A DNA stretch of 64,000 bases from Siphonodentalium dalli (GCA_032622095.1 CP136064.1:249149827-249213826), one strand, 5' to 3'; positions 1-13,900 are shown, counted from the stretch's first letter. Numbers and translations: made by a program. Notes: generated by a model from the letters alone, not told the origin.

Positions 1-504
1 TTAAAGGCACGTGAGGCCTTAATTGTCGAAAATATTCATATTTGTTCCAAACACCGTAAACAGAAAAACATTAAAACGCATACAGTTTCGTTCATATATA
101 CCATGACCATCGCGTAAACAGGATGTTATCATAAATACCTACTATATTTTACCTCAGCAAGAGCCTGATTGGGTTACAGAGGACAGCACAATGCTACTGG
201 CTAATCACACACAAATGGCATAAACACTCTTTATTAGTTCCATATCAGGAATTCACCAACAAAGAACGCTCTTTATGTTTACCATCATAATATAAACAAA
301 CACCAGAAAAGAAACTTTTTATGCTTTTGTTTACATAACAATGGTTAAACATATGAGAATAACATACTGTTTATGCGATATTTCTTATTTATATATGGAC
401 AAAGTCTGTCTACATTTTGATGTTCTTTCTGTTTGTGGCGGTTTTTGACGGGTGGAAATATTTTCACAGGATACCCACCGCCAAGGCCAACCGTACCTTT
501 AAAA
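1..504. other. intron or upstream sequence, nothing recognised
   Basis: This stretch is AT-rich and has no reading frame, splice-bounded exon or repeat that I could match to the rest of the window. It precedes the first recognisable exon of the neurexin-like gene, which begins in mid-protein, so it is probably intronic. Confidence 0.5.
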
Positions 505-662
505 GTGATCATCGGAATGGTCTATTATTGATTTGTAGGGAAGGTAACATGATAAAGGCTGACGACAGATAAATAAAAGTGCATGATGAGCCCTATTTAT
601 TCAGGGAAATGTGAAGATAATAAGTTCAACAAATGACCTATGGTCGTTTGTTGAACTTATTG
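505..662 (+). repeat. family D MITE fragment
   Basis: The segment matches the interior of the complete family D element at 7,940-8,177: a diverged 'ggaatggtctatta' block and then the small palindrome TTCAACAAATGACCTATG with its inverted half. Its TTAA ends are missing. The fragment abuts a LINE remnant. The palindrome supplies the ATG of the open frame that follows, so that ATG is not a genuine gene start. Confidence 0.6.
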
Positions 663-1146
663 CCTGAACATGTTCTGTGGGATAAATATAGAAATGAAAA
701 GCTAAATCTCAGAAAATGCACATTATGTGCCTCACATGAAGTCGAAGATGAAATGCACTTCCTATTAAAATGCCCTTTCTATAACGAAAAGCGAGAACTT
801 TTACTCGACTCTCTCCCTTTAAATGTAACCATGATGATAGAACAAAACCAGTTAGAATCAGCTTTTATTGAAATAATCAACAAACACACACGACAGTGTG
901 CTAATTTTATCCATGATGCCTATCTGAAAAGAAAGCAGTATATATATAAATAAACATCATAGCATATAATAGCGTAAATTGACAGGCGTCTTGCTATACA
1001 ATGCAAAAATTAATTAACTCTTATTTTCAGGGTGACATATAGGCCCAATAGGGCCGGGTGCGCGATGTAAATTAAATGTCTTAAATTTGTTTGTAATTTA
1101 ACGTGCACATGTCACGTAAATAAAAGATATTACTACTACTACTATA
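663..1146 (+). mobile_element. 3' end of a non-LTR retrotransposon (5'-truncated LINE)
   Basis: An open frame ending at 953 encodes about 95 residues with a CTLC pair, an acidic EDEMHF stretch and HFLLKC. That is the C-x2-C...H-x3-C layout seen after the reverse-transcriptase domain in many invertebrate LINEs. An untranslated tail follows, then 'aataaaagatatt' and a (TAC)n run ending near 1,146, a typical LINE 3' terminus. No reverse-transcriptase motifs are present upstream, so this is a 5'-truncated insertion in an intron. The clade cannot be assigned from so short a piece. Confidence 0.6.
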
Positions 1147-1217
1147 CTCATGAATGATTCAAAAGGGTTTAACTAAATGGTTATTGAATTGCAATAAAAC
1201 TATGTTTATATTTGCAG

Positions 1218-1952
1218 AACTCCCTGGCGATGATTTCTTCTTTGACGTCGAAAGAATCTATGTCGGAAAAGTTAGTGACAATCTGAACTATGTCAACATC
1301 CCAGGCTACTACGTTGGCTATATTCAGAACTTCCAGTTTGATGACATCGATGTCATAAAGAAGCTGCCACCATGGTTTAAGCAAGAGTATGTCGACCCAC
1401 TCCCTCCAATCATATATAACCCAATCACGATCACAAAGAAGAGCGCATATGTTGAGCTTCCAACACTAAGAGTCATTCCAAACATGAGACTGTCATTCAT
1501 GTTCAAAACAAAGGAACCTGATGGTTTGATCATGTTTAATGGTGGGCGGAACAAGGAATTTCTTGGCATTGAATTGACCAATGGTAATCTGAGATTTGCT
1601 GTCAATACTGGAAGCGGAGTGAGAGCAACATCAGTACCAACTGATAAACTCCATGACAACGAGTGGCATCATGTTTCAATCACTGCAGACCAGGATCGGT
1701 ATTATGTCAAAGTGGACGACGTCATTGATCAACTTAACATTCCTTCTGGATCTTCACCCAATTTGCGGGGAAAGCTCTACATTGGTGGCATGCCAAAGAA
1801 CTTGTATACCGTTGACTACATCAGCAATGGTATGGTGTCCCGTAAAGGATTTATGGGCTGCCTAGCATCAGTTGAATTGGTCGGGACAGTTCCAAACCTC
1901 AAAGAGAAAGCCAAGGGCAGCAGTGCTGAAGCAATCTTACAAGGGTGTACAG
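1218..1952 (+). CDS. neurexin-like exon: end of one LamG plus a complete LamG (LNS5-like)
   Basis: The acceptor is tttgcag at 1211-1217 and the donor is gtaagg at 1953. The exon enters and leaves in phase 1, as is usual for extracellular module exons. The first 60 or so residues (GYYVGYIQNFQFDDI) close a preceding LamG. A full LamG follows, with FMFKTKEPDGLIMFNGG, the conserved NEWHHVSI strand and the closing GFMGCLASVEL and LQGC. This matches alpha-neurexin LNS5 better than other LamG proteins. A family A1 MITE begins only about 24 bp after the donor. Confidence 0.9.
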
Positions 1953-4900
1953 GTAAGGAGCTCATATATTCCTATTTAACCCTTTCATGACTGGAGCTTC
2001 CTGAAATTTTGAGAAAACCCTGTGGCAATGTATTCTCTTATATATGCGAGTCGCCCAAAGGGCGCCTCGCATATATAAGAGAATGGATTGGCCTAACAAT
2101 ATTTACCTTGATCTTGTAAGCCAGTGCATTCTCTTATATATGCGAGGCTCCCTATGGGAGACTCGCATATATACCAGAGAATGCACCACACAGGGTTTTT
2201 AATGCTGCACCAGTGCAGCTCCCGTCATGAAAGGGTTAAATTCTCTGATAATTCCTTTAATTATTTTGACTGATTCCTTATTCTGTTTAGGACGGCAGAG
2301 CGATTGAAAATATATATTAATATGCAGATTGTAGAACTAATTGGAATTTGGAATTCCAAGGCTTTTTGCAATATGGAGTATTCAAATCAAGGGTCCCAGC
2401 ATATGGACTACACGAGTATCAGCACTCAGCATACTGAATGGGGACCATTTGGGGACCATAATGGAAATAAATGGTCATCAGACATCAGATACATTGCCAT
2501 ATGCACATGTATTTTACATGTAACTCAACTGTACTACACTGCTCATTATTCACGACATGTAAATGTTTTTCTAAAAGCTATCTCTTGTACTTGTAATTAA
2601 ATTTTATTGTTGTCTGTTACTTGTTATGGTTATCCAAAGACCATTAACCCTTTACCCAACAGAAGGGCCCTGTGCCAATGCATTCTCTTATATATGCGAG
2701 TCGACCATAGGTCGCCTCGCATATATAAGAGAATGCATTGGCTTAACACGTTAAAAATTATAAAATTGTTAAAGAATGTAAGAAAAAATGGTAAAAAGTG
2801 TTTAAAAAAGATTTTTTTTAGGCCAATGCATTCTCTTATATATGCGAGGCGACCTATGGTCGACTCGCATATATAAGAGAATGCATTGGCACAGGGCATA
2901 ACTGTAACTATCACAATGTGGTCAAGGAGCCGGTTCCAATGATATCCATATTTGTATGGTTCTATTGAGACAGACCGAAGATATTTTAGGCTGTTGAAGC
3001 TTTATTTGGCCGGTTTTGGCTGGTTTGTTGGGTTAAAATGTATCTTAACTTAAAACATACATTTTATCTTAAAATGTATCTTATTTTATCTTATTGCTGT
3101 ACTATCATTACTAACGCTGAAATCTGCAGAAAATATGCTTTTAAATGCTTGTAAATCAAATTATAATTTGGGGGGGGGGGGGTTGCCAAATGGTCATTAT
3201 ACGATCATCGCATTGTTTCAAGGTTTGCCCACGTTATTGTCAACTATATGAAACACCAGCTTTGATTGGCTGACTCATTTTGAATTAAGCCTGGAAAACC
3301 CATTCCATTTTTAAGCACAAAGAGGTCAGCAGAACTTACATTAACCTCTTATGGATTTGATGGTAACTGCTCATTTTCAAACTTAGAAGTTAATATTGTC
3401 AAATGATTGCATTTATGTGATGTTCATTAGTATCATGTCTGAGTTTAGTGTGCCTGTCATTTGCAGAATGAGGTCCCCAGAGGGTGAATTTAGTGACGCT
3501 ATCCTGCATAATGGGCCAGCATCACTAAATTCACCATCTGGGGACCTCATTCTGCTTAGGCCTCATCGTCTCTGGAAAGTTTCTTTATTATCAAATTTCT
3601 ATTTATTTTATTCTATTTCTTTTTTAGTTCATTTTCTCTATATCCTCAAATTGGCTGATTACACATTGCATAATCGAGGTTACCAATGGGTGCACATCAC
3701 AATATTCACCATTTGGGAACTTCAATCTGAGTAATTGTCTGCCATAGCAGATGAGGCCATGCAGAATGAGGTCCCCAGAGGGTGATTTTGGTGATGCTAG
3801 CCCGCTATGTGGGATAGCATCACTAAATTTACCCTCTGGGGACCTCATTCTGCAAATGACAGGCACATTATAATCAGGCTTAGTATGCGATTTTGAGAGG
3901 TCTATTTATATTCATATAAATTTTTTTATATATTTCAAAGAAAGATTTAACAACCTTCCAGCTAATTCCTTAAAATGTAGGAATATATTGTATGTTTACT
4001 TCATTTTTGCAGCTATTATCATTCCACCTGTTATTTGCACAACATCTACCTGTGCTAACGGAGGAATATGCATCCCGGTCGGCACCAAGAGCTACAAATG
4101 TGATTGTACATACACCGGATATTCAGGAGACACATGCAACAGTAGTAAGTAATAATTTTAGTTATTTCCTTTTTCTGTAACAGTGGTCTGGCCATATTGT
4201 GTGGAAAAAGTATTGACTTCCTGAGAAACTAGTATCCGCTTAATGTAGCCTGAAAAAAAATCATAGATTTTTGGCAATCTTACATCACGATGGCTAAGTC
4301 AATCTTATGAGCAGGATCCAACTTTTTTCTAGTGGAGCTATCCCCTTTTTTTATTTCGAAAATGTTCGAAACATGCATAATTTTGTCTGAGCTTGTATTC
4401 ATTGTGTTTGTTTGTTGTTTTTTTTTTAAACATGTTAATATGCTACACTTAATGTAGACCAATAGCACTGTGGGGGTATCCTTAGTCCCACTGGGACAGT
4501 CCCACCTCTAGTTTCAATACCAATATCCTCAAGCTGATTAATAACTTCTAACAATTAGGGACCAGCCTAGAGGGCGACTTGAGAGATATTTTCTCCCTAA
4601 ATTGTACCCAAGGGAGAAGTGACTTCTCTCTCATATACCAGTCTGCATATGTCCCAACAGCATATTTAAACTGTATTTTCTTATTATAATGGTGTAATTA
4701 CTCATTATCATAGTTTTATAAAGGGGCTATTGTTGCATAATACTTAGTGGATCATAGCAGGGTATAGTTTTGGTGTAAATTTAACTTGAGCCATTATGAC
4801 TTCTTGAGAACTGTCCACTTCTCCCTAATAATCAAATGGGGAGAAGTGATTTCTCTCAATGCTAGGCTGGTATCTGCTAACAATTAGTTTTGCAATGGGC

Positions 4901-7900
4901 ATGTATAACATTATCTTGTGTAAAACATTTGCCCCCCCCCCACAAAGAACAAAGCTATGTTATAATCTACATATAAGCTATTAGACCTCTGAACAGGCAT
5001 TATACAAATTTTCTGTTCATTAGTATTATGTATATTTCTGCTGATAATTATTTAAATTTATTTACAGTGGAAGTCGGTGTTCGGGTGATGGAGCACGGCC
5101 TGAAGGGATTGATGGTTTACGAGTTTAAAAAACCATACCCTGACTCAAACAACGACACAATTCTGCTGGCATTTAAAACATACGGGGCAAACGGCACAAT
5201 GATTCGAGTCCATAGCCACCTGTTCCATAATCATTTCATTGAGCTAAAATTGGTGAGTTTCTTCATTCATAATCAACTAGACGAGGGCAAATTCACATTT
5301 ATTGTGAATTACACTTAAACTGAGCATAAAATTCTGAAATGATACATCTAATTGGCCTTATTTGGGGACATTAAACATTAAAATACCAATCTTAACCCTT
5401 CGATGACTGGCGCTTACTGAATTTTGTGAAAAACCTTTGCCAATGCATTCTCTTATATATGCGAGCCTCGAATATATAAGAGAATACATTGGCCTAACAA
5501 TATTTACCTTGACGTTGTAAGCCATTGCATTCCCTATGGGAGACTTGCATATATAAGAGAATGCACTGGCACAGGATCTTTAATGCTTCACCAGTGCAGC
5601 TCCCATCATGAAAGGGTTAATATGATATTAAAGACTGTTTCTGTGTTTCTACAGAAACATCAGTAACACATACTCCCAATACAAAGAGAACATTTTGAAA
5701 AATGCATTTTTTTTCTTATGTGCAAAATCCAAATTGAAATGAACGTCAATTTCCACCATTGACAAACCTACATGAAATGTTACCCAACAGCAATGTCGAT
5801 AAACCATCAATCTCAATGCCAATTAATCTAACACCCTAGGTTATCAAATGATGATCATCTGAAGCAATGACAGGCCGTGAATACACACATACTTGCAAAA
5901 AACACAGGTAATACTTTGCATGTGGATTGCTTGAGTATATACCATGGATACATGCGTGAGTATTATACATAAGCTTTGTACATCTCGCCGCTGGAGGAGA
6001 ACAGGTTGGAATGTTAGAAAGATCACGATACATATATTGAAGACACCTGACACCTTCACACACACACTGGACACAAACTGTATATATGCAAGCTGTAGTT
6101 ATCATAAACAAATTTTAATTTGACCTTCTAGGAAAATGGACATGTGGTTGGTGAATACAGAATCAAGGACACCACACGGAGAATAGTGTCTGATATTGGT
6201 GGTCTTAATGATGGTCGGTTACACTTCGTCAAGTTCTACAGAGAACCACTGTCGACAAGACTGGTTGTGAATGGTGTTGCTAAATCCAAGGTGCACTCAG
6301 GTATGTCAAGACCCAAATGTATATATAAAAATAAGCTTTTATCTGGAGGGTTATGTGGAGAATTTTCTATGGCGTCAATACCTAACCAAAACATCCTCCC
6401 GATTTGTTATGCAATTTATATTCCATATGAACCTGTATGAACTGAGAGAGTCGTCTTGCAAGACAAATTTTAAGTTCCGCATTAGTTTGGAAGGAAATGG
6501 TGAGAAAATATTGTGGAGTGTGTACTAGTATATTGTCAGGGAGTAATCTTAACATTTCCTTGAGTTTGTGTACATATAACAGACCAATTTCAGTGCATGC
6601 AGAATTTTAAGCATTATATATTTTAAGAACATTTGAAAATTCAGCTCTCTAAACATAAAGTATCTCATAAACTCATTAACTTTTCAAAAGAAGCATTGTT
6701 GTTTCCCTGCTGTCACAATTGGTCTGCAGAGTGCCTGAGATCCAAACATTAGTGGAGTAGATTAGTGAAAAAAATATTTCACTTTATGACCAAGACATGA
6801 AACATGTCCACATACTTATATTCATTTTAGATATGGAGGCACCTACAAACTTTAAGCCCATTTTTAATCGGCTTGTTTGGGGTGTAAATATTTTTGTTTG
6901 TAAACACCGTCTCCCATAGCAGTACACTGAAAGGGGCATAATCCATTTGTCAACGTTTTTGGTCAAAACAAAATCAATGCAGATGAAATAGTCATTCGAA
7001 AATTCATAATTTAAACCAAAAAGGAAACATGTATATAGATTAAAGTGTAACATGTATGATGTTTTATTATGTGAATTATACATATTATTTGAATGTATGT
7101 AGAAGCTTCAATCTCCGTGACATTCAAGTCAGTGACGAAACAAATTTGCCTTAAATCCAACGACTTTACAACTATATAAATACTCAAAGTGTTTGATATT
7201 GCTGCAATATCCAATGATTTCATATTAATTGATGTGGTTGAAAATAACTAAATACCTGTCCATTTTATTTTAATATGCAACAGCTCTAATATGTAATATG
7301 TGGCCCCATTACCCACAGAGTAAATAAGTTGTGGTGACCTAGAAATGCTCTACAGATAAAGATAATTATTAAAGTAAGCTACAGTGTAAAAATTTGTGTC
7401 TAACATTTTATACTATACCTTGAGCCAATTTTTATTGCACCTTGAACAAAATGAACCTTTTGAATTTCAGCAACCGGAACTGAGTTTGGCGCCATAGAAA
7501 CAATCTATGGTGGAGGATATAGAACTCGTCTTGGTGGCGACTTGATCCACAGCTCATTTAATGGAATCATCGCAGGTAAGCAGCAACTCTAATTAGCCCT
7601 TTCATGATGGGAACATTAAAGATCCTGTGCCAGTGCATTTTCTTGTATATAGGGAGCCACGCATATGTAAGAGAATGCACTGGCTTACAAGGTCAGGGTA
7701 TATTTTGTTAGACCAATGTATTCTTTTATATATGACTTGCATATATAAGAGAATGCATTGGCACAGGTTTTTCAAAAAATTTCAGGAAGCTCCAGTCATG
7801 TAAGGATTAATTAGCTACTTTTAAATATTATTAAATATATTATATTAAACATTAGCCATTTCATACATGAAAGGAAAATACTATGGGAAATGAAGTGAAT

Positions 7901-10900
7901 GTAATAATACAGGATAAGACATGTATTCATATACCTTAACCCTTTCTATACTAAATGGATTCTCCCACTCATTCATAAAAGTATACATCGGAAGGGTCTA
8001 TTAATCATCTGGAGGGATATTCAGGAAAATGAGCAGATGGCAGACAATAGATAGGGCAGAAGGAATCATATTCATTGGTGGGAAATGTTCAGATAATAAG
8101 TTCAACAAATGACCTATGGTCGTTTGTTGAACTTATTATCTGAACTACTCGTCAATGAGTATTTAGTATAGAAAATGTTAACTTTATTATACCCCCCGCA
8201 ACGAAGTTAGGGAAGGGTATACTGGAATCAGCTTGTCCGTCCGTCCATCTGTCGTCCGTCGTGGACACAAATGAGTTTTTCTCAGTCGTTTTTTGATTGA
8301 TTTTCGTGAAACTTGGCACAGACATCAACCACCATGGGAACCTGTGCACCTGCGATTATGACGTCTGTCAGACTTTTTTTGGTGGAGTTATCCCCCCTTT
8401 TTCGACTTAGAAAATTTTCGCAACATGTATAATTTTGTCCGAGCTGTTATTCCTACATTTTTAGGAAAAACTTGGCACAGATATGTAGTACCATGGGAAC
8501 CTGTGCACCTGCGATTATGATGTCTGTCCGACCTTTTTTTGTGGAGTTATTCCCTTTTTCGACTTAAGAACATTTTCGCAACATGCATAATTTTGTCTTT
8601 AGTCCCATTGGGACAGTCACACCTCTAGTTATTTTCTGTTTTTCAGATGCATATTTTGTGCACTCTAAAGGAAGCATACCTGTGATTAAGATGGTCAAGA
8701 CACTTGGAGGTGGTGCTGGCAGTAACTTGTACGATGACGCTACATTCGTTTACCCACCATATGACCTGACTAGGTGAGTTATAAATTTCAATTTTTCCAT
8801 GTATGTGGAGAGCTATTAACCAAGTTATCTCTAATTAGACCAAGTTTATGTTGCCTCCACCAAACGATGGCATCAAGATAGACGCAGCCAAAGATGAAAT
8901 TCTGTTCTGTACATCTCTTATTTGCACTCAAATATATATATATATATATAAGCATATCCATTGATCATGCAATATTGCTAGTGGACATATGCTTTAGATG
9001 ATCGGTTTTCAGCATAATATTTCATTTTCCATATAACTTTCCACACATTTACCATAATACAATGAAAAATATTCATTTATGGAGCCTTTAACCTTTCATG
9101 ATGGGAGCTGCGTTGGTGCAGCATTAAAGATCCTGTGCCAGTGCATTCTCTTATATATGTGTGTCTCACATAGGGTGCCTCGCATATATAAGAGAATGCG
9201 CTGGCTTACAAGTTCAAGGTAAATATTGTTAGGCCAATTTATTATCTTATATATGAGAGGCTCCCTATGGGATACTTGCATATATAAGAGAATGCAATAG
9301 CACAGGATTTTCGCAAAATTCAGAAAGCTCCAGTTATGGAAGGGTTAATGTTGCATTTGTATTGTAGACCAAAAGTCTAAAAGATATCGATCTTAAAGGT
9401 ACTCAATCCGATCAGACAGTCCCCATACCATCAAGATACAACAACAATATTTCGTCAAAATACGCTTTAGTTATCAGAATCGATTTATTGCAACAAAATA
9501 ATACTAACCACTGTCAACTATGGTATCAAATTTCCCAAAACTTGTTATTTATCAACATTTTGTTCAACAAAATATGGCTGTATTATCACTAACGTATCAC
9601 AAAATTTGTCCGTATTACCAATTGATTTTAGAGTTATCCATCTTCATTCGCAAATTTGTCCAAGACCCTCCGTGTTTCTGGGCCACATATTATTACAGTT
9701 CATGAGAAATAACAAACTTCAAAAATCGATATCTGATCACTCTGAGCTTTGATGGGTGGGTTCCTCGACAGGAATCAAATATTTTTTACCCCGAAGCCAA
9801 ATAAATAGTAATTTAGGAGCGTCTGATCGGATTGAGTACCTTTAATCTTCTACTCATCTTTACATTGCAGACCTCCTGTTACTCCAAAACCAGTCCCCAT
9901 ACCACCAGGCCCTGTCCCAGGAGAGGTAGGTGGTGGTGGAGCTGCTTGGGTTCCCAACACTGTTGGTGGTGGAGGTGGTGAAATTCTTGTTGGTGGAGGC
10001 GAAGGTCTCGGTGGAGCTGTAGGAGGTGCTGGCATTGTTGTTCCTGGCGTTGCTCCACCCATAGCTGGGGCTATATCAGGAGCTAGTGCTGGGGCAGGTG
10101 TTCTTCCCCTCACAGGACCTCGAGCTGGCGCAGTCATGGGAACCATTTTGGGAATATTTGCAGCAGCAATTGGGCTGACTTGGGCTTTCTACCGATGCAA
10201 ACCTGGATATTGCGGCTGTATAAAATCTCCTCCAGCACCAGCATCCATGGCTATTTCAACACCAAGAACAGCTGGTACAAACCTATCCTTGGTTCAAGCA
10301 AGTGGTTTTAACGTAGCTGGAGGTGGCGGTAGCGCGAGTGGAGGTGGAGGTGGTATGTCGGCATCTTCTAGTTCTCAGAAGATAACCGCTGGCACTGGTG
10401 GATCTGGAGGTGCACAGTATGACAGCGCTACATTGAGAGCGACCGGAACCTTCTCTAATAAAGGCACAGCTATCGGAACACCGACACCCACACGAACCAC
10501 ATTTGATGCCGCCGGTGGTGGTGGTGGTGGTGGATCATCATCGTATTCTGCTAACTACAGCTCATCTCAGACAACTGTGACACATGGCGTATCTGGTGGA
10601 GGCCATGGTGGCGGTGGCGGTGGCGGTGGCGGAGGCGGAAGCGTCAGCGGATATAGTTCAGGGATGATAACTCCGGGTGCTCAGTCCATGTCGCAGTACA
10701 ACTACGACTCGGGTGCAGATTATGATCATGCAGTAGGAGGAGCCGGTGCAAGCAGTTCTGCGATGAGGGGCGGGTCTGCATCGACAATGAACTCTGCATA
10801 CAATTATCATGTTGCTAATTATAGAACTGTGTATGTGAATAGGCATGGACAGCAGGTTCTAGGACATATTGGTTCAACGAGCGGTTCAATGACACCAGGT

Positions 10901-13900
10901 GGCATGCATGAGGAGGTCAGAGTTGACTGTTGTTTGATATCAGGAGACGGACACTCTGTTATAACAGGATCTAGTCTCGGACCACCACAAATTTGGGACA
11001 TGCAGGTAAGCCTTATGAAATTTTGACCTGATAGTAAAACAATTTTGATAACACGGGCAATCCCTCGCTGTTTTTCATGTCCTTTTTTATCTTTTCACAT
11101 GTGGTCATGGATAATTATGTTGTGTATTTTATCTTAGAGATGATCGCCACTGGCTTATTTATATATTTCTAAATGTTTTCCAATGGAGTTTGGATATTTT
11201 TATATTTAATCTGCCTCTGAAGCCATCATTAGGAGGCAAAATAAGAAATAAAAACCATCTTTTCTCAAATTTCCCAAAAATATTGCCTACAATATTGGCT
11301 TCTATATATTCAATTTTTCAAAATCTAAAAAAAATTACCCACTTCCAAATATTTATAAAACCTTTCTTGATAATGTTATATTGGTATATGACGTGATATG
11401 TATATAATGATATTGTGAGAACATATGGTAAGCCTTGAGTTCTGGCAGATATATCTACTGAAATACACATGTTGTCATGGAGGAGTGTGGAGTACCGTGT
11501 AGCGAAATTGGTTCTATTAAAAATATCCTGGAACCCTGAATACATGTTTAACCCTTTCATGAGGTTCATGATGGGAGCTGCGCTGGTGCAGCATTAAAGA
11601 TCCAGTGCCAGTGCATTCTCTCACATATACGAGTCTCCCATAGGAAGCCTTGCATATATCAGAGATTGCACTGGCTTGCAAGGTCAAGGTAACAATTGTA
11701 AACCAATGTATTCTCTTATATATGCAGGGGTCCCAATGGGAGACTCGATATATAAGAGAATGCATTGGCTCAGGGTTTTGTGCAAAATTCAAGAATCTCC
11801 AGTCATGATTAAAGTGAATGAAAATTGTGCCATTTTTCAAGTAGGGCCCAGCGAATCGATTTGATTCGATGCGATTCGGAATCTTTCATCTGATTTGATT
11901 CGATTCAAAATCAGCTGTCGAATCATTGGCACCAGTTGCATTCTCATTAATTCAACAGATCACATTGCTTTTTCGTGAAGATATATTATGATATAAATAA
12001 CGTTGTCGTTGACCTGATATAACACAATTTCATATATATGTCAAACTTGTGAACCCGATTGCTTTCTGGCTTCAATATGGCTTCTGAACTGATTCATTAT
12101 TGTATAACAGAGACGGCCACAAAGAATGCGCACTTAATTTGTTAGACATGCATTTGATTCATTTAAAGATAATATTTACATTGTATACTGACGAACATTT
12201 ATCATCATTACGAAGTGAGCAAATTGATATTGGTATGGCCTCTGAGTCCTGTATTATCTTCATCTTCCATTATTATGCCTGATGCAATGATTTGATTCGA
12301 GATTCAATGTGATTCGGAATATTTGGCTGATTCAATTCGAGATTCGATTCGAAATGAAAATGCCCGATGCGCAGGGCGCAGGCGCTTTTAACCAAGCCTT
12401 GAAATAGTGTGTCTGTCATTTGCAGAATGAGGTCCCCAGAGGGTGAATTTAGTGATGCTACCCCGCATAGCAGGCTAGCATCACCAAATTCACCCTCTGG
12501 GGACCTCATTCTGCTTACACCTCAGCAGAATGAGGTTCCCAGAGGGTGAATTTGGTGATGCTAGCCCGCTATGTGGGGTAGCATCACTAAATTCACCCTC
12601 TGGGGACCTCATTCTGCAAATGACAGACACACTATTCCAAGACTTGCTTTTAACTAACAATAATTTCTGTATATTCCTCTTGTAGACTGGTGAGCTGGTT
12701 AGGATCATGAAGGGAGAATTAGGAGGTTCGTCACATCTACATCTCGCCTGCAATGATTCTCTACTTGTGGGAACTGTGAACGTTGATCTAGAAATAAACG
12801 AATACTCATCTAGAAAGGGAGTTGTACATAGTCAATTACAGGTCAGTATCCAAAACTATTAAAGAAATGACAAGTAGGCCAGATTGCTTTAGCAGCAAGC
12901 CTGGGTATAGTGTTTCTGACATTTGCAGAATGAGGTCCCCAGAGGGTGAATTTAGTTGATGCTACCTCGCACAGCAGTCTATCATACCAAATTCACCTTC
13001 TGGGGACCTCATTCTGATTAGGCCTCATCTTCAAATAGTCTCAAATTAACATTGGTTTTAGTTACTTTTTCCCTTCTGTTCAGTTCTTTATCCCCTAATT
13101 ACAAAGATAAAATGCATAATCGAGGTGACTAATGGGTGAACATCACCATCTTCAACTGTGGAACTTCAATCTGATCCTAAAGTCTCACATATCAATTGAG
13201 GCCTGAGCCGAATGAGGTTCACATAGGGTGAGTTTGGTTATGTTAGCCTGCTGTGCTGAATAGCATCACTAAATTCACCCTCTGGGAACCTCATTCTGCA
13301 AATGTCGGACACACTATATCCAGGCTTGTTTAGCAGATTCAAGCCTTGAAATAGGGTGTCTGTTATTTGCAGAATGAGGTACCCAGAGGGTGAATTTAGT
13401 GATGCTACCCCACATAGCGGGCTAGCACCACCAAATTCACCCTCTGGGGACCTCATTCTGCTTACACCTCAGCAGAATGAGGTTACCAGAGGGTGAGTTT
13501 GGTGATGCTAGCCCGTTATGCGGGGTAGCATCACTAAATTCACCCTCTGGGAACCTCATTCTGCAAATGACAGACACACTATTTCAAGGCTTGAGTGACC
13601 CTGAGGATATAAATTTTGTATTGACTGAAACATTCTCATTCGAGTAATAGTTCTCTATAGTATTTTATACAGTCTGTGTAGTAAGTTAGATAACTCTATA
13701 GCAATATCAAGACTGAATTAGTCACTAAAATCTAAGAAATCAGTGGATGAGATTACCAAGGATTCTATTTCACCGGAACACCATTTTATAGCTGTAAAAT
13801 TTATATCAAACAAGCAGATTAATATGCTTTAACAGAGATTAAAGTGGTGCTTCCACAACAATATGACTGGGACCGATTTTCAAGCTTGATCTGAGTTGAG

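Noticed and set aside
633-953. Start codon of the 106-codon frame as a real gene start
   Set aside because: The ATG lies in a family D palindrome joined to a LINE 3' fragment.
1653-1865. Second plus-strand open frame inside the LamG exon
   Set aside because: It is an alternative frame of a conserved LamG exon with no family resemblance of its own.
2304-2600. 98-codon frame in the first intron
   Set aside because: Composition is AT-driven, with no splice context or domain, and it overlaps another short frame.
2607-2914. Paired open frames through the A2 hairpins on both strands
   Set aside because: The repeated peptide (LIYARRP / YICEST) arises from the palindromic DNA and recurs in every copy; it is not a protein family.
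5253-5318. Continuation of the LamG frame beyond 5,252 to a stop
   Set aside because: A strong donor (gtgagt) and the phase-0 match with 6,132 show that the extra codons are intronic.
9850-10146. Minus-strand Pro/Ala-rich frame opposite the Gly-rich exon
   Set aside because: It is the antisense shadow of the Gly/Pro stalk of the neurexin-like gene.
12393-13593. Regularly spaced repeated palindromes resembling a CRISPR-like array
   Set aside because: Units are three separate MITEs, two of them with 8-bp target duplications, in a eukaryotic intron; there are no unique spacers or cas genes.
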